Shown in pieces: positions 16,560 through 25,665 of a DNA stretch of 32,932 nucleotides (its first letter is position 1; every line of letters starts with the position of its first letter). The notes below the pieces were generated by a model that worked only from the letters and a program-made list of their open reading frames with translations, did no database searches and was not told the DNA's origin. A program made the position numbers and the translations under genes. This DNA is from B16-G9 sp964400655 (GTDB lineage Bacteria; Bacteroidota; Bacteroidia; Bacteroidales; F082): assembly GCA_964400655.1 (NCBI GenBank), contig CAYNVN010000021.1, positions 1-32,932 on the forward strand, in the 5' to 3' direction.

Positions 16560-17618
16560 CTATTTGTCAATCTGCTCATCCAAAAGTTTTTTAATGGAAG
16601 CGTGATGTGCTTTTACAACTCCTTTCTCGGTGATGATACCGGTAATATATTTTGCCGGAGTTACATCAAACGAGGGGTTGTAGGCTTTGGAACCGGGATT
16701 GTTAACCATTACTTTAATAATATGGCCGTTTTGATCTTTGCCCGTTTGATACAATACTTCATCCTGACTGCGTTCTTCAATGGGAATGGCTTTTCCGGTG
16801 CGGCACGACATGTCGAAAGTGGCGGTAGGTGCGGCAACATAAAACGGAATGCCAAACTCTTTGGCAATAACGGCTTTTTCGAGTGTTCCGATTTTATTGG
16901 CCGTGTCGCCGTTTGCCGCTATTCTGTCGGCTCCCACTATTACCATGTCTATTTTTCCCTGAGCCATAAGCGATGCGGAGGCGTTGTCGGGAATGATAAC
17001 ATGGGGAATACCTTCGTTAAGCAGTTCCCAGGCAGTGAGGCGGCCACCCTGGCTGCGCGGCCGGGTTTCGTCAACATATACAAAAACATCTTTCCCCTGA
17101 TTGCGTGCCAGATATATGGGTGCCAGCGCTGTGCCGTAATCTACAAAGGCCAGCCAGCCGGCATTGCAGTGGGTCATTATATTGGCTTTTTTATCAATAA
17201 GTGATGCGCCGTATTCGCCAATGGCTTTTGAACTCATGGCATCTTCACGGGCAATTTTTTTTGCTTCCACCAGTGCGTCTTCGGGGCTTCGTAAGCCGGC
17301 CTGATAGACTCTTTCAACGGCATAAAACAGGTTTTGAGCCGTGGGCCTTGTGGCTTCAATATCCTGGCGGGCTTCGCGAATAATGACCGCCCTGTTTTTA
17401 CCTTTGGCGGTTAAAAATGCCTGTGCCATGGCATATCCGGCGGCAGCACCAATGGCTCCTGCACCGCGTACTACCATGTCGGTAATGGCCAAACAGGTAT
17501 CCCAGTAAGTTTTGCACTGATGAATGGCAAACTCAAAAGGCAGTTTGTTTTGCTGAATCATGTAAACGGTGTTGCCTTCAATCCAAACGGTTTCGTATTG
17601 CTGATTTCCTACATTCAT
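16560..17618 (-). CDS. mtnA: S-methyl-5-thioribose-1-phosphate isomerase
   Basis: The 352-residue enzyme interconverts methylthioribose 1-phosphate and methylthioribulose 1-phosphate in methionine salvage. Family motifs are RGAGAIG (51-57), THCNAGWLA with catalytic Cys151, DETRPRSQGGRLTAWEL (about 183-199) and GADRIAANGD with catalytic Asp231. Length is typical. The ATG overlaps the TGA of the M20 amidohydrolase (ATGA), so the two are translationally coupled. No other methionine-salvage gene (mtnK, mtnB, mtnD, mtnN) is in the window, so MtnA may serve a partial pathway or a related sugar-phosphate isomerisation. Confidence 0.93.
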   Translation of the reverse strand: MNVGNQQYETVWIEGNTVYMIQQNKLPFEFAIHQCKTYWDTCLAITDMVVRGAGAIGAAAGYAMAQAFLTAKGKNRAVIIREARQDIEATRPTAQNLFYAVERVYQAGLRSPEDALVEAKKIAREDAMSSKAIGEYGASLIDKKANIMTHCNAGWLAFVDYGTALAPIYLARNQGKDVFVYVDETRPRSQGGRLTAWELLNEGIPHVIIPDNASASLMAQGKIDMVIVGADRIAANGDTANKIGTLEKAVIAKEFGIPFYVAAPTATFDMSCRTGKAIPIEERSQDEVLYQTGKDQNGHIIKVMVNNPGSKAYNPSFDVTPAKYITGIITEKGVVKAHHASIKKLLDEQIDK

Positions 17619-18811
17619 TGTTTACCCTCCAATTGTTTTATTGCAATCCATGTCATTACTCCGGTACCTGTTTTTATGCTCTCTTCATCCACATCAAAAG
17701 TGGGAGTGTGCAGGTTGGAGGTGATGCCTTTTTTTTCGTTGGCCGTACCGAGACGATAAAAGCATCCCGGTACAACTTGTGCAAACCTGCCAAAATCTTC
17801 TGCCGTCATTCTCACTTCAAGATCAACTACGTTTTCTTTTCCAAGGTATTCAACGGCAGCCTCTTTCGCTTGAAGTGTTGCGGGTTCGTTATTGAAAACC
17901 GCAGGATACCCTTTGTCGATTTTTACCTCACATTTTACTCCGAACGCCCGGGCGGTTAGTCGGGCCGTTTCCGTTATCAGCTGATGTGCTTCGTTCCGCC
18001 ACGATTCGTTAAAAGTTCTGAAAGTGCCGTGTACGGCTACTTCAACGGGAAAAACATTGTGCAATCCGTTACCGGTGATTTTACCGAAGGAAAGTACCGT
18101 GGGAATGGCAGGGGGTGCATTACGGCTGGCAATTTTTTGCAGAGAAACAATTATTTGTGCTGCCGCCAGTATGGTGTCGTCGCTTTTGTTGGGAATGGCA
18201 GCATGGCCTCCGTTACCCCTTATATACAGATTGATTTCATCCGACGAAGCCATGTAATACCCTGTTTTAAAGCCTACTTTCCCCACTTCCATTTCCGGAA
18301 ATACATGTTGACCGGTAATGATTGCGGGAGCCGGATTTTCCAAAACACCATCCTCAATCATCAGTTGGGCACCGCCCGGCAGCACCTCTTCGGCGGGTTG
18401 AAATATCAGTTTAACGGTTCCTTCAAACCTGTCTTTTAAATCGTTCAGTATTTTTGCAGCTCCCAGCAGGCAGGTGGTGTGTACATCGTGCCCGCAGGCG
18501 TGCATAACACCTTGGTTTACGGAACGGTATTCAACATCGTTTTTTTCAGTAACCGGCAGCGCATCAATATCGGCACGCAGGGCAACGGTTTTACTGTCGG
18601 GGTTTTTACCTTTAATCAAACCTGTAATTCCATAACCTCCCACTCCTGTTTGATGCTCGATACCCCATTTTGATAAAAGGCCTGAAATGTAGGCTGCCGT
18701 TTCCGTTTCCTGATAGCTAAGCTCGGGATGCTGGTGTAAATGATGGCGAATTTTTATTAACTCCGGAAATAAATCGCCGGTTTTTTGCCGGATAATCTCT
18801 TTTTTAATCAA
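17615..18811 (-). CDS. M20-family amidohydrolase (N-acyl amino acid or hippurate hydrolase type)
   Basis: This metallopeptidase-family enzyme of about 398 residues has HQHPELSYQE near the start, RADIDALPV, the metal-binding MHACGHDVHTT, FQPAEEVLPGGA, the dimerisation-domain segment with GNGGHAAIP, and MTAEDFG near the end. This set marks the M20D amidohydrolase group, which cleaves N-acyl or indole-type amides of amino acids in the cytoplasm; the substrate is open. The frame is open to a TTG at 18838, but that codon lies inside the -7 promoter element. The TTG at 18811 gives the usual family N-terminus (IKKEIIRQ then IRHHLHQHPEL). It is the first gene of the operon leading to mtnA. Confidence 0.9.
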   Translation of the reverse strand: MIKKEIIRQKTGDLFPELIKIRHHLHQHPELSYQETETAAYISGLLSKWGIEHQTGVGGYGITGLIKGKNPDSKTVALRADIDALPVTEKNDVEYRSVNQGVMHACGHDVHTTCLLGAAKILNDLKDRFEGTVKLIFQPAEEVLPGGAQLMIEDGVLENPAPAIITGQHVFPEMEVGKVGFKTGYYMASSDEINLYIRGNGGHAAIPNKSDDTILAAAQIIVSLQKIASRNAPPAIPTVLSFGKITGNGLHNVFPVEVAVHGTFRTFNESWRNEAHQLITETARLTARAFGVKCEVKIDKGYPAVFNNEPATLQAKEAAVEYLGKENVVDLEVRMTAEDFGRFAQVVPGCFYRLGTANEKKGITSNLHTPTFDVDEESIKTGTGVMTWIAIKQLEGKQ

Positions 18812-18835
18812 GGTTTGATGGTTTCTGTTTCCGGA

Positions 18836-18843
18836 CAAAATTA
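18836..18843 (-). promoter_or_regulatory. -7 promoter element of the amidohydrolase-mtnA operon
   Basis: TAATTTTG on the minus strand fully matches TAnnTTTG. Its last three bases are the more distal candidate start codon TTG, which rules that codon out if this promoter is used. The -33 region is weak. Confidence 0.5.
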
Positions 18844-18863
18844 AACAATAAAACCCGATGACA

Positions 18864-20975
18864 TCATTGCCTTTTCATATTTTCGCGAACGGCCTTGTTA
18901 AAAGCGGTGATGGTAACTTTTGGAAGACGGGCTTTTTTTATCCACTCTTTTTCTCCGTAAACTCCTGCTTTTGAGTAATCGAAAGGGACAAAGTTTATTT
19001 TATCACTATTTGATTTGTCGGTGATTTTAAAGTTAAAATTATCGGCATCGGCAAAACAGGGGTCGGTAATTAAACTGTTTCTGTCGTGGCCTGTTTGCTG
19101 CCATTTGGAAAACGACATTCCGGCAAAATCGTAATGACTTTTTTTGGTGTTCCAGTAAATATTGTAATCCATTCCGATGTTTATTTTGCTCCACGGGCCT
19201 TTTAAAACCATGCCTGTATCAAACACCACGATATTGTTCTCGAAAACAAAAGAGAGATGTTTTTCAACCCTTGTACACTGAACCTGACAGATGCCGGCAA
19301 ACGCAAAAATATTGTTGCGAATGGTATTGTTTTTACCGTAATGCTGGTGAAAGCCACCGGTTTTTGTGCTGAAAACAAGATTGTTTTCCATGGTTATGTC
19401 CGACGAACCTTCGTCGGTATATAAACCCCAGCCTCCGTACGAATAGGCATGAATGTGATCAATAACATTGTTGCTTATTACGGTGCCTTCCGATTTGCCG
19501 AGGGTATAAACGGCTGCCATATCGCTGAGCAAAGCCCACCCAATATGATGAATGTGATTAAAAACAATTTTGTTTCGTTTTGCCAGGGATGGCGCATAGC
19601 CCCATGTCCAGCCAACGGATACTCCGGTATAGTAAAAGTCGCCGATATCGTTATGTGAAATAATATTATCGGAACTTTGACCGATCCATATTCCCACTGC
19701 GGCAGGAAAAATATTTCCTCCGTTTTGAATGATGTTGTTATCAACCGTAATGTGGTGTGTTTTTTGGTTTTCGGCAGGTTTCGCATCGCCGATGTATATG
19801 CCGCCTCCACCCGTATCGTTGATGTAACAGTGGCTTACAACACACCTGCTGCAACCTTTGCCGAACCGTAAAGCATGTTGATCGATATGGGTAATCCGGC
19901 AGTTGTTAAAAACAATATTAACAGCGCCTTTAACAGTGATGGCCGCGTTAACGGTTAACGATGCCTGTTGAGGTTCCATACCGTTAGGTGAAACGGGGTG
20001 TTGGGCACAGGAAAACGAAAGGCCTTCAAAACGAATGTTTTGCACCTTTTGACCGGAAGGATGGTTTCCCCTGATACTTATCAGTTCCTGAAGCACCGGA
20101 ATGATTACTTCGCTGTTTTCAGGAGTTTCTCCTTTTCGTGGTTTGTAAAACAGTATTCCGTTATCATTTAAAAACCATTCGCCGGGTGCGGTAAGGGCTG
20201 CCGCATAGTTTTCAAATATTATCCGCCCTCCGTTTTGTATGGGGTTCCATGGTTTCATTCCTTTTCCTGTAGTAACAATACAGAGGCTGTCGTTGTTTAT
20301 TTTGTCAACAGGGCGTATGGTGAAGTCCCATTTGTGGTAGGTGATAAAGCGAACGTTTTTTAATTCGTTCTGTTTAATCTGTTTTAGCGGGATAAAGTTT
20401 ACCGAATCAAAAAACAGGGTTTGTTGTGCTTTAAGGGCAATGCGGCCCTCTCCTTTTTCAATGATTTTTTGCGTAACATGGTCAATTTTAAGAAAACCCG
20501 AATCGGGTGTGCGGGCCATGTGTGCTGCATTGCCGTTAATGTAAATACGGTTGAATCCTTTGTTTTGTAATATTTTTTCGGGAACTTTCATGCTCCATAT
20601 TCCGTTTTTTCCGATTTTAAAACCGGTAATTTTTATTCCGCCGTAAAATTTCGGTTTTGCCTGCGGAGCCGCTTTGTAGGTGATTGGAGCCTCTTCTGTT
20701 CCGCTGTCATCAGGCTTAAGTATCAGCGGTTTATCCATATACCATATTCCCGGTTCGATAATTATATCAACAGGTTCGGTTAAAGGTTTTTTTGATTTAA
20801 GGTTTCTGACCGCGTTACGCGCTCCTGTAAGGGTTGCCAGTGGTTTTTCAATCGTTCCCGGATTGTTATCGTTCCCGTTAACTGCTACATAAAATGTTGT
20901 TTGTGCTTTTAACGGAACAAAAAGGAGGCAAAAAATGATGAAGGTAAACGTTACTGTTTTAGAAATTGTTTTCAT
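18864..20975 (-). CDS. Secreted right-handed beta-helix protein (glycoside hydrolase-like)
   Basis: This 703-residue protein has a signal peptide (cleavage after LKA, about residue 24). It opens with FYVAVNGNDNNPGT, IEKPLATLTGARNAVR and DIIIEPGIWYM, the usual N-terminal cap of secreted beta-helix carbohydrate-active proteins. Many Asn-rich helix turns follow between about 330 and 600 (repeats of the type NN-I, as in ITVDNNIIQNGG, VISNNVIDHI and TMENNLVFS). The N-terminal PDDSGTEEAPITYKA segment is typical of the GH141-like group, which includes fucosidase and xylanase activities; this is a resemblance only. No TonB receptor or SusD gene is beside it, so it is not in an obvious polysaccharide utilisation locus. 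TATCTTTG lies just upstream as promoter. Confidence 0.82.
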   Translation of the reverse strand: MKTISKTVTFTFIIFCLLFVPLKAQTTFYVAVNGNDNNPGTIEKPLATLTGARNAVRNLKSKKPLTEPVDIIIEPGIWYMDKPLILKPDDSGTEEAPITYKAAPQAKPKFYGGIKITGFKIGKNGIWSMKVPEKILQNKGFNRIYINGNAAHMARTPDSGFLKIDHVTQKIIEKGEGRIALKAQQTLFFDSVNFIPLKQIKQNELKNVRFITYHKWDFTIRPVDKINNDSLCIVTTGKGMKPWNPIQNGGRIIFENYAAALTAPGEWFLNDNGILFYKPRKGETPENSEVIIPVLQELISIRGNHPSGQKVQNIRFEGLSFSCAQHPVSPNGMEPQQASLTVNAAITVKGAVNIVFNNCRITHIDQHALRFGKGCSRCVVSHCYINDTGGGGIYIGDAKPAENQKTHHITVDNNIIQNGGNIFPAAVGIWIGQSSDNIISHNDIGDFYYTGVSVGWTWGYAPSLAKRNKIVFNHIHHIGWALLSDMAAVYTLGKSEGTVISNNVIDHIHAYSYGGWGLYTDEGSSDITMENNLVFSTKTGGFHQHYGKNNTIRNNIFAFAGICQVQCTRVEKHLSFVFENNIVVFDTGMVLKGPWSKINIGMDYNIYWNTKKSHYDFAGMSFSKWQQTGHDRNSLITDPCFADADNFNFKITDKSNSDKINFVPFDYSKAGVYGEKEWIKKARLPKVTITAFNKAVRENMKRQ

Positions 20976-20982
20976 AGATGAA

Positions 20983-20990
20983 CAAAGATA
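20983..20990 (-). promoter_or_regulatory. -7 promoter element of the beta-helix gene
   Basis: TATCTTTG on the minus strand matches TAnnTTTG and ends seven bases before the ATG at 20975, implying a very short leader. The -33 element is not clear. Confidence 0.45.
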
Positions 20991-21086
20991 AGAGGATTGG
21001 CCCGAATAGTTTGCGATGTTTGAAAATTAGTGTAACATTTCAATTGGGAATGCGTTACTTGTTATAACAATATTATTGTTCCGTAA

Positions 21087-23369
21087 ATGATTTTAAAAAT
21101 AAACATAAAGTGTTTTTTGTTAGTGGTTATATTGCTGTGCCCGGTTTATGCTCGTTTGTTTGGCCAAAGTAAGGTACTGCCAAAGCGGCCAAAGGTAGCT
21201 GTTGTGCTGAGCGGCGGGGGTGCCAAAGGAATGGCGCATATAGGTGTTTTAAAGGTTATTGAAAAGGCGGGAATCCATCCCGATATCGTTGTGGGAACTT
21301 CCATGGGTAGTATTGTTGGCGGTTATTATTCTGTTGGCGTATCGGTGGACAGTATAGAAAAAATGGTAAAGCAAATCGACTGGAAACGGGTTTTGAGTAA
21401 CAAAGTTTTGCTTCAGCAGGTGAATATTGATGAAAAAGAGAATTACGATGAGTATATTATGGAGTTTCCGGTTGATAAGTGGAAACCCCGTTTGCCGTCG
21501 GGTGCCATAAAAGGATATGAACTGGAATTGATGTTTGACCGGCTTGGCTGGAGTTCTGTAAAGTACAAAACGTTTGATGATTTTCCCATACGTTACAGGT
21601 GTGTTGCCGTTGATATCTTAACCGGAAATCCTTATATCTTTAAAGAGGGTTTTTTGCCTTTGGCATTGCGATCGAGCATGTCGATACCAACGGTGATGGC
21701 TCCGGTAAAATATAAAGACATGCTGTTGGTTGACGGAGGGCTGGTAAAAAACTTTCCGGTTGATGTGGCAAAAGCAATGGGCGCTGATATTGTTATCGGA
21801 GTATATACCGGTGGCAGGTTGATGTCCGAAGAACAGCTTAATACGTTGCTTAATGTTTTAAAACAGTCTTCGTTGCTTGCAGGAATTAAAGATGCCGAAA
21901 AGCAGAAAAAACAGTGTGATATCTATATTGAACCCGATTTGTCGGGCTATGATGCCTCTGATTTTAATAAGTCGGACAGCATTATTGAAAGAGGTTACAC
22001 TACGGCATTAAAGAGCTTTAGTACGCTTAAAAAACTTGCTGACAGTTTAAACAATATTTCAAACCCGGTAATAAAAAAAGCCGTGTTAACCGATTCGCTT
22101 TATATTACGGGTTTCGGTATTAACAATATTAAAGATAAATATACCAGACAAATGGTATTGAAATTTATACAGGGTGAGCGTAAAGGGTGGTATAAATACA
22201 CCGATATTGAAGAAAGATGCAGAAAGTTGTTCGGAACCCGTTTGTTTGATAAAGCCGGGTATTCAATTGAACCGGCTGACTCGATGAATTACAGGATTAT
22301 TTATCAGTTTCAGGAGAGGAATAAAAACAGTTTGGGTTTTGCCGTTAACTATTCAAACTATTCGCGTGCTGCTATTATTCTAGATCTTGTTTTACGTAAT
22401 TTTTATATATCGGGATCAAAGTTTGAAGTAAAAGCGGCATTGTCAACTTTGCCGAAAGTAAAACTCAGGTTTACTAAATTTCTTGGGAAAAAATCGATTA
22501 TGGCTTTTGCCGGAGGTTATACCTTTGATGCCGGTATATTTCCTGTTTATAACGAAACATCATGGATTAAATCGGCCGAATACATGAGAAAGTATCAGCA
22601 AGCCGATTTGGAATGGTCGTTGTTTACGGGTAGAAATATGGAGGTTTCGCTGGGTTTTAATGCTCAATGGATACGGCAGAAACCACAGGTTGAATCGGAA
22701 AAAGAATTGTTAAAACAGGTTGATTTGTTTACTAAAGCCGCCACATTCAAGTTGCTTTATAACCATTTAAACAAAAAACATTTTCCCGAAAAAGGGATAT
22801 ATAACAGACTTACCGCAACCTATTATCTTAACCCCGATTATCAGTTTTATTTTAATGTTGAAGGAGAACCCGAAAGTGTTCGCGCTGTTTCGTGGAATAC
22901 TGATAATTATCTTCAGTTTCGTAATCGTTTTGCCGGATATTCAAAATTTGGCAAGGTAAATATGATTAATGAATTCGATGTTTATGTTTCGCTTAGCGAA
23001 AATGCGAATTTTCTTAATTCTTTTGTGCTGGGCGGGAGTGACGAGATTGATGACTACTATTCGGTTTCATTTTGGGGGTTGCCAAAAAACTTTGCGGTTT
23101 TGGGTAGCGGAGCTTTGTACCGGCTCGGGTTCAGATATGAGTTTATCAATAATTTTTACATTACTGCTAAAGCAAATGCTATTTTTGATGTTTATGTTTC
23201 TGACGACCAACCCGAAGAAGATGCCACCTATCTCGATGCACAGGCTTTTGCCGGCTGGGGAGCAGGATTGTCGTATAATTCCATTATCGGGCCCATTTCG
23301 TTTGTAATTAGTAAAAGTTTTAATTACGGGCCGTATTGGACTTATGTTAACATAGGTTTTAGTTTTTAG
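21087..23369 (+). CDS. Patatin-like phospholipase with C-terminal outer-membrane barrel
   Basis: The 760-residue protein has a signal peptide (about 1-27, ending LFGQ). A patatin domain follows with oxyanion GGGAKG (43-48), nucleophile Ser72 in GTSMG and catalytic Asp216 in DGG. A POTRA-like linker comes next (about 335-415: DSLYITGFGINNI then KYTDIEERCRKLFGTRLF). The last 350 or so residues form a barrel of alternating strands ending in a terminal Phe (NIGFSF). This is the PlpD/FplA-like arrangement (type Vd), in which an Omp85-type barrel carries a lipase. Whether the lipase faces outward or the periplasm is not visible. The residues needed for lipid hydrolysis are all present. The gene diverges from the beta-helix gene; TATTATTG at 21071-21078 is a one-mismatch -7 element 8 bases before the ATG. 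Confidence 0.92.
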   Translation: MILKINIKCFLLVVILLCPVYARLFGQSKVLPKRPKVAVVLSGGGAKGMAHIGVLKVIEKAGIHPDIVVGTSMGSIVGGYYSVGVSVDSIEKMVKQIDWKRVLSNKVLLQQVNIDEKENYDEYIMEFPVDKWKPRLPSGAIKGYELELMFDRLGWSSVKYKTFDDFPIRYRCVAVDILTGNPYIFKEGFLPLALRSSMSIPTVMAPVKYKDMLLVDGGLVKNFPVDVAKAMGADIVIGVYTGGRLMSEEQLNTLLNVLKQSSLLAGIKDAEKQKKQCDIYIEPDLSGYDASDFNKSDSIIERGYTTALKSFSTLKKLADSLNNISNPVIKKAVLTDSLYITGFGINNIKDKYTRQMVLKFIQGERKGWYKYTDIEERCRKLFGTRLFDKAGYSIEPADSMNYRIIYQFQERNKNSLGFAVNYSNYSRAAIILDLVLRNFYISGSKFEVKAALSTLPKVKLRFTKFLGKKSIMAFAGGYTFDAGIFPVYNETSWIKSAEYMRKYQQADLEWSLFTGRNMEVSLGFNAQWIRQKPQVESEKELLKQVDLFTKAATFKLLYNHLNKKHFPEKGIYNRLTATYYLNPDYQFYFNVEGEPESVRAVSWNTDNYLQFRNRFAGYSKFGKVNMINEFDVYVSLSENANFLNSFVLGGSDEIDDYYSVSFWGLPKNFAVLGSGALYRLGFRYEFINNFYITAKANAIFDVYVSDDQPEEDATYLDAQAFAGWGAGLSYNSIIGPISFVISKSFNYGPYWTYVNIGFSF

Positions 23370-23711
23370 ACTAACGGGTTTTGTTTAAGGTTAAAAACCG
23401 ATGTTTAAAAACAATGTAGGGGTAAAGGGTATTGCTTCGGCATAAATATTTATGGAGCCGGTTTGGCTGAGCGGAACTTTTTCATAACATAAAGTTTTTA
23501 GGTGTTTCGTAAGTGTACCGCATAAAACCGGTTTTACCCTACCTGTTGATGGGTAAAATTTGAAAAGTTTGGGATTGTACGGTGTTGTATGGGTTAAATA
23601 CCGTAGTAAATGCAGATATTTTGTTTTTATTTGTGTTTATAGATGTATATATTTGCAACGGTGCGGTTTTGTGCTGATTAAATATTTGGCATTAATTATT
23701 AACCTTAAGAT
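23370..23711 (+). promoter_or_regulatory. Intergenic region with promoter and inverted repeats
   Basis: No gene is seen in these 342 bases. TATATTTG at 23648-23655 is a full -7 match, leaving a leader of about 50 bases for the gene at 23712; TTTG copies lie at 23620 and 23630, but neither is ideally spaced. An 8-bp inverted repeat (23532-23539 with 23551-23558) and a mismatched one just after the patatin stop (23375-23382 with 23393-23400) could be terminators, but neither has a good T tract. Confidence 0.45.
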
Positions 23712-24533
23712 ATGAAAAAACACTACTTCTTCTTTTTAGTCCTGTTTTCCTTTTTTTATCTGGCCGGGCAGACACAGACGGTTGAAAAAAGCGATAAAAC
23801 AATCATCAAAAACTTTTACATTAATCTTGGAGGATCCTATAGTGATTATCAGGATGTGGATTATTCAAATGTTCAGCAATGCGGCTTCGGGGGTAATTTT
23901 AAATTGGGATTCAGCCACCAAAAAAGAGGAAAGCATTTTTGGGAAGCGGGTAGTGTTTTTAACATTACCATTGATCATGCAAAAACGCACGATGAGGGAA
24001 AAGCTACCGTAATGTACGGAAATGTTTATTTTAAATATTTAAAGGGTATAAACAACCATTTTTATGTGGGGGGCAGGATTGATGCTTTTGACAACTATTT
24101 TAGGATATATGCAAACCTTTCTAATAATTCAACGGTTGCTTCGGCAGGAAATTATCTGTACGGTTCGGTTATCTATCAAACCAATATTAATGATCAATGG
24201 CGTTTTATGGCAATTGGCGACCTTTTCCTGTTGGGGTTTCAAAATGAATTACCGGCTTTTGCCATGAATTACAGTCCCAACAGAATTAATAACGGTGAAG
24301 TGGATTATCAGGACCCGGCACTTGGCGATCCGTCGTCCTATCCCTATTTTGCCTTTTGTTACATTGGAAACAACTTTATTTTGAAGACGGAGTTTTTGTT
24401 TATGTATAAAAAGCGTATTTCGGTTGCTTATAACTGGGAGATGCGGCGCTTTTCGGAAGTTTCGGGCTATCCAACCACGTGGGCCATGCACAATTTGGTT
24501 TTCAGATTTAATATCATTCACAGAGAAAAATAA
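23712..24533 (+). CDS. Outer-membrane beta-barrel protein, unknown function
   Basis: This 273-residue protein has a signal peptide (MKKHYFFFLVLFSFFYLAG, cleavage near residue 20). The rest is an almost continuous series of amphipathic strands with Gly and aromatic residues (FYINLGGSYSDY, FGGNFKLGF, FYVGGRIDAF, NYLYGSVIYQ, FILKTEFLFMYKK, LVFRFNIIH). It looks like a small outer-membrane porin-like barrel of about 10-12 strands. I cannot name a family. It is followed at 23 bases by the S41 peptidase lipoprotein gene in the same direction, so the two are probably co-expressed at the outer membrane. Confidence 0.75.
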   Translation: MKKHYFFFLVLFSFFYLAGQTQTVEKSDKTIIKNFYINLGGSYSDYQDVDYSNVQQCGFGGNFKLGFSHQKRGKHFWEAGSVFNITIDHAKTHDEGKATVMYGNVYFKYLKGINNHFYVGGRIDAFDNYFRIYANLSNNSTVASAGNYLYGSVIYQTNINDQWRFMAIGDLFLLGFQNELPAFAMNYSPNRINNGEVDYQDPALGDPSSYPYFAFCYIGNNFILKTEFLFMYKKRISVAYNWEMRRFSEVSGYPTTWAMHNLVFRFNIIHREK

Positions 24534-24556
24534 ACCGGTAATTGATAATTAGCAAT

Positions 24557-25603
24557 ATGAAAAGAATAACAATCCTGTTTTTTGCAGTAACATTATTGAT
24601 GATTTCGGGGTGCGAAAAGGTTTTTATGAAACCCAACCCCGGTACCTCCAATATCGATATATTTAACGAATACGCTAAGCTGGTGCGTGAGAAATTTGCC
24701 ATGCTTGAGTTTAAAGGAGTTGATATTGACCACCTTCAGGACTCAATTGGTGCCACCATTACCGATAATATAAGTGAAGACGAACTGTTTGCAAAACTGA
24801 CCATTATAACAAACAGGCTTCGTGACGGACACTCCGATTTAAGCAAGCATGATACCACTTTTATGTATGATTTTTACTCGGGCTATCCCGATGCAATAGA
24901 TTTTGATGTGTTGCGAAATTATTATGTGGGCGAAAATGTTGCTCCTGATATTGTTTGGCTAAAAGATGAAAACGGCTATACAAAAGCTGTTTACGGGCAC
25001 CTTCCCCAGTCGGATGATATTGGCTATTTAAGAATAGGCAGCTGGATGTACCAGTTTTCGGATAGTGAAATAGAAAACATATTTTCCACCTTTAAAAACG
25101 ACAAGGGGTTGATTTTTGATGTTAGGGATAATACGGGCGGCGATCCGAAAATGGCTGTTAGATTCGCATCTTATTTTACCGATAAAGAGGTTTATATAGG
25201 TTACGAACGTTTTAAAAACGGGCCGGGAAAAGATGATTTTGTTAACAGCAAACTTTATTTACGGCCTGCTTCAGGCGATAAGCTGTTTTTAAAACCGGTT
25301 ATGGTTTTAACCGATGTTTGGTGCTTTAGTGCCACAACAACACTGATGTATAACCTTGATCCGCTTGATAATATTACATTTATGGGACAAAAATCGGGAG
25401 GCGGTGCCGGCTCGGTTGCCGATGGTTTTTTGGCCAACGGCTGGCATTGGGATTTGTCAACTTCCGAATTTATTGATCTCAATGGCAATCATTGGGATGA
25501 CGGCCATTATCCTGATATTCCGGTAGCACTTGATACCACCGATAAAACAAAAGATGAAATTATTGAACGTGCCCTGCTTGAATTAAACGGCAGTGTTAAT
25601 TAA
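24557..25603 (+). CDS. S41-family peptidase, outer-membrane lipoprotein
   Basis: This 348-residue protein has a lipoprotein signal ending in MISGC (Cys19). The S41 (C-terminal processing/IRBP-like) peptidase core shows RLRDGHSDL (about 88-96), IGYLRI (about 155-160), FDVRDNTGGD (about 187-196), the nucleophile region VWCFSATTT (Ser258) and GQKSGGGAG near 277-285. The GGGxG form is that of the IRBP-like subgroup rather than of Ctp proteases with a Ser-Lys dyad. No PDZ domain is seen. ATG at 24557 was chosen because it gives the lipobox; an earlier TTG does not. It probably acts in the periplasm or at the outer membrane on peptides or the neighbouring barrel, which is a guess from location. Confidence 0.88.
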   Translation: MKRITILFFAVTLLMISGCEKVFMKPNPGTSNIDIFNEYAKLVREKFAMLEFKGVDIDHLQDSIGATITDNISEDELFAKLTIITNRLRDGHSDLSKHDTTFMYDFYSGYPDAIDFDVLRNYYVGENVAPDIVWLKDENGYTKAVYGHLPQSDDIGYLRIGSWMYQFSDSEIENIFSTFKNDKGLIFDVRDNTGGDPKMAVRFASYFTDKEVYIGYERFKNGPGKDDFVNSKLYLRPASGDKLFLKPVMVLTDVWCFSATTTLMYNLDPLDNITFMGQKSGGGAGSVADGFLANGWHWDLSTSEFIDLNGNHWDDGHYPDIPVALDTTDKTKDEIIERALLELNGSVN

Positions 25604-25665
25604 TAATGGACTTAAGCACATATTGGGTTACCCGGTTTTTATGAACAGAAAATACCGGTTTTAAG

